Shown in pieces: positions 18,239-26,347 of a stretch of 48,485 bases of DNA. The stretch spans positions 1 to 48,485 of the forward strand of contig MGGJ01000001.1 in NCBI GenBank assembly GCA_001792345.1, in the 5' to 3' direction. Position 1 is the first letter of the stretch. Each line of letters starts with the position of its first letter. A model generated the notes under the pieces. The model was not told the origin of the DNA and ran no database searches. It was given only the letters and a program-made list of their open reading frames with translations. A program made the position numbers and the translations under genes. This stretch comes from Candidatus Woesebacteria bacterium RIFCSPHIGHO2_01_FULL_39_32. Lineage in GTDB: Bacteria; Patescibacteriota; Microgenomatia; UBA8517.

Positions 18239-19270
18239 CTCAGCTGGTAAAGATACTTCAACTCTCTCTTTTTTTGTTAGTAAGCTTTCTTGATAAATGA
18301 GGTATTGAAGGACTGATAGAATTACGAGGTTTAGAAGTAAACCAAAGATTGCCGATAGCTCCTGTTCCAGAAACCGAAAAAATTGAGTGAGTAGGATTGA
18401 AACGAGAATTGCATATTTGAAAAGCTCGTACGCATTTCTTCTGGAGCGGTGGTATCGAAGAATATAGACTCCTGCAAGAACTAAAATTCCTGAAAATAAA
18501 GAGAAGATAAGCTGTCCCCATTCTGAAAAAGTTTGTGCAGCACTGAAATTGAAAAGAGCGTTAAGTACATTGACCACCGATATGATGACAAAAAAAGTAA
18601 TAATAAGTTTTATGAACTTGGGGTAGTGAATAAGACTTACGTATCGAGTTTTGACATAGTCTCTTATTTTGTGGAATAAGTTTTTTTTAGCGACGGAGCG
18701 GGTCTTAACTTCTCTTAAAGCCTCTGTTAGCATTTTTACTACTGGATTATCTGGATCACTCTGTTTCAAAAAGTAAAGTGCCCTTTCCTTTTCGTGCACA
18801 TCCAAGTCGTGCATGATTATTTGCTTTGTCATATCAAGCGCGTTAATTGCATACTCTTGTTTATTAGGTCTGAAGTATTTCTCTATAACCCTCGCACCAA
18901 GGAAAAGTAATACAAAGACAACATATATAATTCCGATTGTGGGCTGATAGAAGTAGTTATTGTCCTTAGTTATAAACTTCCCAAGCTCGTCTATGAAAGT
19001 GCCGAATCCTATGCCTCCCAAGATAGACGCAATATATTTCGTTTCTTTATTCAAAAATACCAAAAGTCCAATGACGGCAACCATCATCAAAAATCCTCCC
19101 CATAACATGTGAGCAATGTGGAAGTTTTCTCCCCCCAGAATCGGGAAACCAGTGATTTGAAGGAATAAACGAATTACAAGAATAGAGGCTATAGCCGAAA
19201 CTAAAAAGTTTTCAACTAGATCGCCAGAATCTATGTCTCTTGGGAAGTAGTGGAAGTTAAACTTCCTCAT
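18236..19270 (-). CDS. Polytopic membrane protein, hypothetical
   Basis: 346 aa ORF with many hydrophobic segments; stop codon overlaps 3' end of tRNA-Glu. Confidence 0.7.
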   Translation of the reverse strand: MRKFNFHYFPRDIDSGDLVENFLVSAIASILVIRLFLQITGFPILGGENFHIAHMLWGGFLMMVAVIGLLVFLNKETKYIASILGGIGFGTFIDELGKFITKDNNYFYQPTIGIIYVVFVLLFLGARVIEKYFRPNKQEYAINALDMTKQIIMHDLDVHEKERALYFLKQSDPDNPVVKMLTEALREVKTRSVAKKNLFHKIRDYVKTRYVSLIHYPKFIKLIITFFVIISVVNVLNALFNFSAAQTFSEWGQLIFSLFSGILVLAGVYILRYHRSRRNAYELFKYAILVSILLTQFFRFLEQELSAIFGLLLNLVILSVLQYLIYQESLLTKKERVEVSLPAE

Positions 19271-19360
19271 GAGCATAATTATGCATCAAAATTGTGATGC
19301 TAGCTACTTAATCAGATTGTGATGCGATTGAAAGAGGCAATCTTTTGGTAAAATTATTGC

Positions 19361-19389
19361 TTGACAAACTCTCTTTTTCGCTATACAAT
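19361..19389 (+). promoter_or_regulatory. sigma70-like promoter of the greA transcript
   Basis: TTGACA (19361) - 17 nt - TACAAT (19384). Confidence 0.75.
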
Positions 19390-19403
19390 TTCCCAGTACC
19401 AAA

Positions 19404-19460
19404 ATGTTATCGACCCCCTCTCTTATTTCTTTTACCCAGGGTATTAATTACTGCGGGTAA
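19404..19460 (+). CDS. Candidate greA leader ORF MLSTPSLISFTQGINYCG*
   Basis: First ATG 14 nt after the -10, 18 codons, contains the 5' arm of a terminator-like helix. Confidence 0.35.
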   Translation: MLSTPSLISFTQGINYCG

Positions 19461-19529
19461 GTTGTGGGAGCCTATTAGATTTTTTTTAAAAACTCCTACA
19501 AGTTCGAAAGAAAAGAGGGTGTTTTTTTT
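19416..19529 (+). promoter_or_regulatory. Structured leader with terminator-like long-range helix upstream of greA
   Basis: CCCTCT(ctta)TTTCTTT 19416-19432 pairs with AAAGAAAAGAGGG 19507-19519, followed by TGTTTTTTTT; internal TACCC/GGGTA and GGAG/CTCC helices. Confidence 0.45.
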
Positions 19530-19539
19530 GATTAAAACC

Positions 19540-20007
19540 ATGAACGGGAACAGTAAAATTCAACTTACAAACGAGGGGATGCAGTCTTTGAAAGGTGAGC
19601 TTGACGAATTGGTTAACGTAAAAAGACCAAAAGCAGTCGAGCGACTTTCTAATGCTCGAAATCAAGGTGATCTTATGGAGAATAGCGACTATCATAACGC
19701 TAAAGACGAACTTGAGTTTTTGGATGGCAGGATTTCTGAACTTGATGATGTTTTGAAAAATGCCGAAGTAGTTCACGCCGGTTCAAACGGTAGCGGTATC
19801 TCCGTGGGAACAAAAGTAACCCTGAAAGTAAACGGCAAAGAGCATGTTTACCATATTGTCGGCGAATGGGAGGCAGATCCTACCCAGAAAAAAATCTCGC
19901 ACACATCTCCCCTAGGTCAAGCGTTAATTGGGAAAAACGTTGGTGAAAAGGTTGAGGTTGAAGCACCAGTTGGTAAAATATTATACGAGATTCTTGAAAT
20001 TCATTAA
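19540..20007 (+). CDS. greA: Transcription elongation factor GreA
   Basis: LTNEGMQSLKGELDELVNVKRPKAVERLSNARNQGDLMENSDYHNAKDE...SPLGQALIGKNVGEKVEVEAP. Confidence 0.95.
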   Translation: MNGNSKIQLTNEGMQSLKGELDELVNVKRPKAVERLSNARNQGDLMENSDYHNAKDELEFLDGRISELDDVLKNAEVVHAGSNGSGISVGTKVTLKVNGKEHVYHIVGEWEADPTQKKISHTSPLGQALIGKNVGEKVEVEAPVGKILYEILEIH

Positions 20008-20032
20008 AAACTACGATATTATAACCGTATTC

Positions 20033-20080
20033 ATGAGAAATTTATTAAATATTATTTCTAAGAAGACAGCAGCTTCCTAA
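20033..20080 (+). CDS. Attenuator leader peptide MRNLLNIISKKTAAS*
   Basis: Promoter TTGAAA-N17-TATTAT (19994-20022) then ATG; same length and KK position as leader at 25211. Confidence 0.75.
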   Translation: MRNLLNIISKKTAAS

Positions 20081-20127
20081 GGAGGTTGTCGTTCTTTTTA
20101 TTGGTAACCTCCGAAAGGAGGTTTTTT
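20060..20127 (+). promoter_or_regulatory. Lys-codon attenuator upstream of tRNA-Lys/dit1
   Basis: GCTTCC/GGAGGT, GGAGGTT (20081-20087)/AACCTCC (20106-20112), and AACCTCC-GAAA-GGAGGTTTTTT (20106-20127) are alternative pairings. Confidence 0.75.
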
Positions 20128-20129
20128 GT

Positions 20130-20201
20130 TGGCTGGTAGCTTAATGGTAAAGCCCCCTCCTTTTAAGAGGGAGACTGCAGGTTCGATTCCTGCCCAGCCA
20201 A
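20130..20201 (+). tRNA. tRNA-Lys (anticodon TTT), CCA not encoded
   Basis: TGGCTGG/CCAGCCA acceptor, CCCTC-CTTTTAA-GAGGG anticodon arm, GCAGGTTCGATTCCTGC T arm. Confidence 0.93.
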
Positions 20202-20210
20202 CAGAGGCTT

Positions 20211-21374
20211 ATGAGTTGTCAAAATAAAATAAAAAAATATATTAAAGAAAATCAAAGTACCATCTTTTCTATCTATGGAGGTGAAACCTATGATAAAAAC
20301 GAATTAAAAAGCCGTTTTGAGATAATCGAACAGTATGATTTTGTTGGATATTTGGAGGATATAAAAGAAAAAGCAGACAGAGCTTTTTCAAAAACATACA
20401 CGAGATCAGAAAAGGTTGCCGAGAACATTATTTCAATAGTTACATCCAATAAGTATTCGCGAAGTGGCGATTACGAGCTTAGTGATAAGAAAAAGTTGGA
20501 GGAGATTATCCAGAAAAAAATTATTAATACCGTTCGCAAAAATCATCGTCTGGGTTTTGTTATACCCGGATTTACTACAAAGGCTTTTAATGTCCTAAGA
20601 GTAGAATCCAGGAGGCTTCCTGATTTGGCAGAATTTGCATCACTTATCAGACTTTACGAGATTTGCTATCAACTTGGGAAAGTTTATCCACATGGGGCAG
20701 AGTTTGTAGTTGTGACAGATGGTTTAGCCTATTCCAAAATTTTCGGAGAAGATCCGTATTTTGCTATTGCACATCGGCAAACTTTGGAAGAATGGACAAG
20801 GAGAGTCGGGATAGAATCGACAATAAGAATAGTTGATCTGACCACACTCTTACCCAAAAATTTCAACGAAGAATATTCTAAAACTTCTAAAGCTCTTTCC
20901 GATGAGTGGTCGAGGATTAAAAACCTTGAAGAATTGACAGATTTTGTTGCCAACACCAAAAATCTTGTTAATTACGAATCAGAAATCGTAGAAGATATGC
21001 GACTTTTTTATCAGTTTCAAGATAACCACGGTGATAGGGAATTAAATAGAGATTTAATAGAACATAAAGTCGTTAATAAAGCGATTCATTCTACTTTCAA
21101 ATACGAAGCATTTTTGCGAACGATGTATAGACTAAATGTAATTGACCATGAATTTAAGGATCATATAAGATGCACAGGTAGGCCTAAGCCGGGACAACTT
21201 GGAATTCATATGATTCACGAGAAATCTTATAACTTTCCTTGGAATGGTGTTGGAGTTTTACGAAAAGATGGACGTATCGATGTATATCCTGAGTATAAAG
21301 TGAAGTATTCTGATAAATTTATCCCGATTTTTATCAAAGGGGACCATTCAGCCTTTTATTACAAAGAAAGATGA
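20211..21374 (+). CDS. Dit1/PvcA-family isonitrile (isocyanide) synthase-like protein
   Basis: FVIPGFTTKAFNVLRVESRRLPDLAEFASLIRLYEICYQLGKVYPHGAEFVVVTDGLAYSKIFGEDPYFAIAHRQTLEEW and FPWNGVGVLRKDGRIDV resemble Dit1_PvcA. Confidence 0.75.
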   Translation: MSCQNKIKKYIKENQSTIFSIYGGETYDKNELKSRFEIIEQYDFVGYLEDIKEKADRAFSKTYTRSEKVAENIISIVTSNKYSRSGDYELSDKKKLEEIIQKKIINTVRKNHRLGFVIPGFTTKAFNVLRVESRRLPDLAEFASLIRLYEICYQLGKVYPHGAEFVVVTDGLAYSKIFGEDPYFAIAHRQTLEEWTRRVGIESTIRIVDLTTLLPKNFNEEYSKTSKALSDEWSRIKNLEELTDFVANTKNLVNYESEIVEDMRLFYQFQDNHGDRELNRDLIEHKVVNKAIHSTFKYEAFLRTMYRLNVIDHEFKDHIRCTGRPKPGQLGIHMIHEKSYNFPWNGVGVLRKDGRIDVYPEYKVKYSDKFIPIFIKGDHSAFYYKER

Positions 21375-21377
21375 ATT

Positions 21378-22436
21378 ATGCGCGATAGATTAATACAAAC
21401 ATTTTATAATTTAGTAAAAATTGATAGTCCGTCGGGAGGGGAAGAGGAGATTATAAAATTTGTGGTTAAGAAGTTAACCGACGCTGGGTGTAAAGTTTAT
21501 GTTGATTCAGCGGGAAATGTTTTGGCAAGATGTAAAGGACTGGGCGAGCCTGTTCTTTTATCCGCCCACCTTGACACCGTTGAACCCGGACGAAATATCA
21601 AACCAAAAATAAAAAACAATTCTTTAGTTAGTGATGATACCACAATTCTCGGAGCCGACAATAAAGTAGCTGTTGCTTCAATACTTGACTCTCTTATTAC
21701 TGTCCCTGCCAATAAAAGACGGTCATTAGAAATTATTTTAAGTGTTCGGGAAGAAACCGACGGAGGAATTAACCATGTTGATTTTTCCGAATTAAAAAGT
21801 AAAGAAGGTTTGGTTGCCGATTCGGGCGAGCCAATTGGGACAGTTATTCTTGCTTCACCTTGGATAGAGGATTTCGAGATCGGTGTTTTTGGCGAAGCAG
21901 CTCACACTAGCACTCCGGAAGAAGGTATTAATGCAATATCGGTTGCTGCAAATGCGATAAGTAATCTAAAGTGGGGAAAAATTAACGAGGTCACAACTAC
22001 TAATATTGGGATAATAAACGGCGGATATGTAACAAACACAGTTCCCCCTTTGGTTGAAATAAAAGGTGAAATCCGTTCTTTTTCACAAGAAAGTTTTAAG
22101 AATGCTAAAAGTAAAATTGACAAGGTCTTTCAAAGTGAGGCAAAAATACTTGGAGCAAAGGCCAGCTTAAACCATTTGTTTTATTGCAAAGGATATCAGA
22201 TACCGAAGGATTCTGAGATTGTACAAAAACTAGCGGGAATATATGGAAAACTTAAAATTACTCCCCGCCTTGTATCTTCGTTCGGTGGGAGCGACGCGAA
22301 TGTTTTAAGAGCTAATGGAATTAATGCGATCAATATCGGCGACGGAGTGGAAAATCCGCATACAGTTGAAGAAAGAGTTTCAGTTAAAAGTTTAGTTCAA
22401 TTGCGGGATATTATTTGCGAATATATTTCTAGTTAG
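21378..22436 (+). CDS. M20-family metallopeptidase (tripeptidase-like)
   Basis: VLLSAHLDTVEPGRNIKP, TILGADNKVAVASILD, VREETDGGIN, FGGSDANVLRANGINAINIGDG. Confidence 0.92.
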   Translation: MRDRLIQTFYNLVKIDSPSGGEEEIIKFVVKKLTDAGCKVYVDSAGNVLARCKGLGEPVLLSAHLDTVEPGRNIKPKIKNNSLVSDDTTILGADNKVAVASILDSLITVPANKRRSLEIILSVREETDGGINHVDFSELKSKEGLVADSGEPIGTVILASPWIEDFEIGVFGEAAHTSTPEEGINAISVAANAISNLKWGKINEVTTTNIGIINGGYVTNTVPPLVEIKGEIRSFSQESFKNAKSKIDKVFQSEAKILGAKASLNHLFYCKGYQIPKDSEIVQKLAGIYGKLKITPRLVSSFGGSDANVLRANGINAINIGDGVENPHTVEERVSVKSLVQLRDIICEYISS

Positions 22437-23694
22437 AAGTATTGACAAGTTGAAGTGAATTTACAAGATTCCGCCGTGCTATCATACCAGGTACTAATGG
22501 ATCAGTATCGTGGTAACTGTCCAAACCAGTACTCGGTTGTATACCTTTGTAGCCTACATGGCGTAGCATATTTTCCAACTGTTGACTCCAAGAGTCGACC
22601 CTGGCTTCACATATAAAATTTGTGCCATCTTCTAGTACTATATCAAGATTAAAATGGTATGCCTTGTAGCCGTCTAATCCAAATTTAGGATCCAAATCTT
22701 TTACAATAGAATTTCTTGATCCCGTAGATTTATAAAACCTTTGCTGAAAATGCCTCCTCAGAAATCCACACATTAGCGTCAACTCAAATCCTTTTCTTTC
22801 TTCAAGAGTTTTATCGACAGCCGAGGCGTAATCGTGACTTAGAGCACGATATTCCAATTTTTCATCAGAGATTGAAGCTGTGAATGCAAGTGTGTCGGCA
22901 AGGTTTCTTCCTTCCAGATATTTAAGGTAATAGGATAAAAGCCCCTTCAATCTTAGAGAGAAAATAAGGTCGTTTCCCGGAATATCAGTAGCCACAAGAA
23001 AATCTTTTTTAAGTTCATCACTGACGAGTTGTAGCCATTCAGCTGTAGGTTCCTCCTGAAGAAAGAGGCTTTTCTGGCGCAAAATTTTTGCTACATTATA
23101 TTCTTCTGGCCATAAAATTTGAAAGGCCGCGTCTTCAACTTCAGTGATAACTTGCAGCTCATAAAATCTTACAATAGGTGAACCAGTTTTTAATGCGTGA
23201 ATAGCCACAAGCCGTTTGCTTCTCTCGTCTAGCTCATCACCTTTCATAAGCTCTAGCATTTTTTGAACTACGGAAATGTGTAGTGCGGCGTTTGGAAAAT
23301 CGACTAAAATACCCTTTAATTCATCCGCTGTAGGTCTAGCCAGGAACGGGTGTTTTCGTGCACTTTGTGGATCCGACATATCCATATGAGAAGGAGTAGG
23401 TTTATCGGTAAATGATGTGATTGGTGTCATTTTAGGTTTTGAAAGGTCAAGAAGCGGCGGGTATGAACTTGCCATATCGGTTAGCCCGGCAAGTTGGGTT
23501 GGGCCATTTATAAAACGAATATAATCTACTATTTGTTGTGGCCCACCTACTACTTGGAGTAAACCATCTCCCGTTAAGGTTAAACTGTAATCAAGGTCAG
23601 GACGATTGAGTATTTCAGGAACTTGAGCCCGCAAAAACACAAGTTCTTGAATAGAAAAAGGTTCCGGCCCTGTTTTTTCTCTTTCTTGAAACAT
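22429..23694 (-). CDS. Hypothetical protein (421 aa)
   Basis: Uninterrupted ORF, no family recognised. Confidence 0.6.
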   Translation of the reverse strand: MFQEREKTGPEPFSIQELVFLRAQVPEILNRPDLDYSLTLTGDGLLQVVGGPQQIVDYIRFINGPTQLAGLTDMASSYPPLLDLSKPKMTPITSFTDKPTPSHMDMSDPQSARKHPFLARPTADELKGILVDFPNAALHISVVQKMLELMKGDELDERSKRLVAIHALKTGSPIVRFYELQVITEVEDAAFQILWPEEYNVAKILRQKSLFLQEEPTAEWLQLVSDELKKDFLVATDIPGNDLIFSLRLKGLLSYYLKYLEGRNLADTLAFTASISDEKLEYRALSHDYASAVDKTLEERKGFELTLMCGFLRRHFQQRFYKSTGSRNSIVKDLDPKFGLDGYKAYHFNLDIVLEDGTNFICEARVDSWSQQLENMLRHVGYKGIQPSTGLDSYHDTDPLVPGMIARRNLVNSLQLVNTSN

Positions 23695-23738
23695 AATAGC
23701 CGATATTATACCATCTGACTGCTAGATATTATAGGATA

Positions 23739-25157
23739 TTACCAGTGAAGCTGGATGTAGTTGTAGACCTCTTCGGGATTAAGTTCCCGCGAAGTATTCC
23801 CTGAGCGGACGTAGAAATACCTTTGCTCTCCTTCTTTAATAAAAACAGGATTTGGTGAACGTTCAACTTTAACTATCGCCACAGTTTCTTTACCGATATC
23901 CTCAAATACTATTTGGACAAAAGATGTGTACTCCGCGCCGACAAAACTTAAGATGAGGCTTACAACGTGTTGAAAAAAACCGTCTGGATTTTTCTTTTTG
24001 AAAGTTGAAAGATCATTTTTTATTCCCAGGATTTCTTTTTCATCATTTACGCCAATTACCAGAGTTCCTCCGTCGCTATTTAGAAATGCTGCTATTGTTC
24101 TTACTATTGTTTTTTCTAGTCCCTTGTTGGGGCTATTTGTAGTGTAGTCCCAGCGCATAGAAGATTTAAATTCAAGTTTCTCCGACTCTTCGCTTTTCAA
24201 GATCAGTTTCAATTCTTCGTTGTCCCCTTTGTCGCTAGGCGAAATAAGTTTTACATTTGTATTCGGTCCTTTTGATTGCTCTTTACCTAGGCTTAAAGGG
24301 AGTTTTTTCAGTTTTTCCAAGAACTCCAGTTTAGTTTGGCTATCTGCAAATGGCTTTAGCGGCGACAACAACGCAATTCCGTCTACTGTTTTTTCATTAC
24401 CAATTTCGTCAAAGCTAACCCATCTATCCGATGATCTCAGTTTGAGAATGGGGTTTTTAAAAACTAAGTGATAAAAAGAAAAATTGTATTTGGTGTAAAC
24501 ACTTGTTTTTCTAGCTATTTCATAATGTGTTATGCCTTCTTCGATCAAATTTATCTTATAATCTTCAGCTTTTAAATTATTAAGAGAGAGCTCTTTTATT
24601 AGTAGACGCTTTATTGCCTGAGCTTTTTTTTCTTCAGCCTTTTTGTAGCCACCGATTAGTTGGAAATGTAGCGTTTTATTATTAAATTGACACAGAAACA
24701 TTGGATTTTCGTATCCTTCAACTTTCGCTTTTATTACAAGTAGGATAATATCTACTTCGGACAAAGGCTCCTTGGTAGTTGATTGTGATATCCTTCTTCC
24801 CTCCATTGCTCTAAGAAAGAGCGACCCCCAAGACAAAAAGTCTTCCTGCAGAAGTTCATCTTTCGAGTGGGGGTTTTCCCAGTTTTGAATTAGCTTGAAG
24901 TTTTCTTTTAAATAAAGCATTAAGCTTTTTAAGAAGTTTTCAGCAAATTGAGATTTGGTTCGAATTACTAATTCTTCCCCCTTTTTTTGCGTGGAAATTA
25001 CATTGAAAAGTTTTAGGAAAATCACAACTCCATTCAATTCTACGGGGTGTTTTTTAAGGAAGACATACTTTTCCGTCACTAATTTTGTTAAGAAATCTGT
25101 GAACAAACGCGCGGTTTCCGGAATGCTTTGGTTATCAGCCTTAGACACTTTGTTCAC
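23739..25157 (-). CDS. AlbA_2/Schlafen-type nucleic-acid-binding domain protein with Nudix-like middle region
   Basis: ESEKLEFKSSMRWDYTTNSPNKGLEKTIVRTIAAFLNSDGGTLVIGVNDEKEILGI (AlbA_2); FQLIGGYKKAEEKKAQAIKRLLIKEL resembles a degenerate Nudix box. Confidence 0.7.
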   Translation of the reverse strand: MNKVSKADNQSIPETARLFTDFLTKLVTEKYVFLKKHPVELNGVVIFLKLFNVISTQKKGEELVIRTKSQFAENFLKSLMLYLKENFKLIQNWENPHSKDELLQEDFLSWGSLFLRAMEGRRISQSTTKEPLSEVDIILLVIKAKVEGYENPMFLCQFNNKTLHFQLIGGYKKAEEKKAQAIKRLLIKELSLNNLKAEDYKINLIEEGITHYEIARKTSVYTKYNFSFYHLVFKNPILKLRSSDRWVSFDEIGNEKTVDGIALLSPLKPFADSQTKLEFLEKLKKLPLSLGKEQSKGPNTNVKLISPSDKGDNEELKLILKSEESEKLEFKSSMRWDYTTNSPNKGLEKTIVRTIAAFLNSDGGTLVIGVNDEKEILGIKNDLSTFKKKNPDGFFQHVVSLILSFVGAEYTSFVQIVFEDIGKETVAIVKVERSPNPVFIKEGEQRYFYVRSGNTSRELNPEEVYNYIQLHW

Positions 25158-25158
25158 A

Positions 25159-25199
25159 ATTTTACCATAAATTGATTTTAAATTCGTTTATGGTAAAAT
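25159..25199. repeat. 13-bp perfect inverted repeat ATTTTACCATAAA-N15-TTTATGGTAAAAT
   Basis: 25159-25171 and 25187-25199; right arm contains the TAAAAT -10 of the leader at 25211. Confidence 0.75.
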
Positions 25200-25210
25200 G
25201 ATTAGGAAAT

Positions 25211-25258
25211 ATGAACTTTTTTGTCGTAAACTTTTCTAAGAAGGCAGAAACCTCCTAA
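25211..25258 (+). CDS. Attenuator leader peptide MNFFVVNFSKKAETS*
   Basis: 15 codons, KK at codons 10-11 and Ser at 9 and 15, as in leader at 20033. Confidence 0.75.
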   Translation: MNFFVVNFSKKAETS

Positions 25259-25309
25259 GCGGGCGGTTCCTGTTTTTTTGTGGACAACCTCCCGCAAGGG
25301 AGGTTTTTT
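25238..25309 (+). promoter_or_regulatory. Lys-codon attenuator upstream of radical SAM/lysS
   Basis: GCGGGCGGTT (25259-25268) pairs with AACCTCCCGC (25286-25295, one mismatch); alternative terminator AACCTCCC-GCAA-GGGAGGTTTTTT (25286-25309). Confidence 0.78.
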
Positions 25310-25325
25310 AGTGGAAAAAAGTTAT

Positions 25326-26300
25326 ATGTCAGAAAGATTAATACCAGTTTCCGAGTTAGAAACAACTGCGAATCAAGAAGCAGAAGTACATCACATTGAT
25401 TGGGTTGTAATTCAATTGACAGACACCTGCCAGCATATGTGTCCCTATTGCATAAATTCAGACGGTCCTCATAAAAGAAATGTCGCAAGTGTGGACATGA
25501 TTCAGGAAATACTTGCAAGGTTTAGGCCGAGAAAAGTTGAATATACGGGTGGAGATCCCAGTACGAGATTTAATTTACTACTTTCTGGAATAGAACTTGC
25601 CCGTGAATCGGGGGCAGAAGAAATTATGTTTAACACAAACATGGAGCTATTGAATTCGGAAAAAGTAGGTAAACTTGAACAGGCTGGGTTGACGGCAATC
25701 CACTTTGCTCTTCATACTTTAGACCGAGAGAGACATAAAGTGGTTAGAGGCAACAGGAATGCGAGTTTAGATAAAGTGTTGGAAAACTTTGATAATGCGC
25801 TTCAGGGAACAAACTTGGATTTTATTATTGAATATGTTCCTATGAAATTACCTAATGGGGAGAATAATTTAGCCGATTTAGAAAGTGTATATAAATATGT
25901 ATTGGGAAAAAGGGAAGCCTATGGTGCACGTATCAAATCTTTAGAAATAGGAAATCTGATACCAAGAGGGAGAGCAACTCTAGACATGATGTTACCGTTG
26001 GAAGAGCAAGTTGGGGCGATAGAACATGCGATAGAACAACCGGAGATGCCGATTGAGATATACTGTTATGGAAGAGAGGCTACAGAAAGACTTAAAGGAA
26101 AAGGGTTTGTTGTGAATACCTGCTTTGCGGGTAGATCGATGTTTTATTTTACAGTTGATGGTAAAGTGTTAGCAGATAATTTCACGGGTGTAGCGGTTGC
26201 CAGCGATTATAGACAGTTTGACGGAAGATCACCATTGATGAGCAATTTAAATTTTGGAGAGGGTTTGGCGTTTTGTCCATTTGTTGTTCAAGATTCTTAG
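25326..26300 (+). CDS. Radical SAM protein (MoaA-like)
   Basis: DTCQHMCPYCINSDG (CX3CX2C), YTGGDPSTRF. Confidence 0.88.
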   Translation: MSERLIPVSELETTANQEAEVHHIDWVVIQLTDTCQHMCPYCINSDGPHKRNVASVDMIQEILARFRPRKVEYTGGDPSTRFNLLLSGIELARESGAEEIMFNTNMELLNSEKVGKLEQAGLTAIHFALHTLDRERHKVVRGNRNASLDKVLENFDNALQGTNLDFIIEYVPMKLPNGENNLADLESVYKYVLGKREAYGARIKSLEIGNLIPRGRATLDMMLPLEEQVGAIEHAIEQPEMPIEIYCYGREATERLKGKGFVVNTCFAGRSMFYFTVDGKVLADNFTGVAVASDYRQFDGRSPLMSNLNFGEGLAFCPFVVQDS

Positions 26301-26347
26301 ACAATTTGTTTTACTGTATCTGATTTGTTTGTTAAACTTGGGTAAAT

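Noticed and set aside
19345-19539. N-terminal extension of GreA from 19345
   Set aside because: Overlaps the promoter, reads as non-conserved hydrophobic sequence, and canonical GreA starts at ATG 19540.
20060-20127. T-box riboswitch interpretation of the tRNA-Lys upstream element (TTGGTAACC resembles UGGNACC)
   Set aside because: Leader is too short for Stem I/specifier loop, and the bulge consensus is broken by an extra base. The leader peptide with Lys codons explains the element better.
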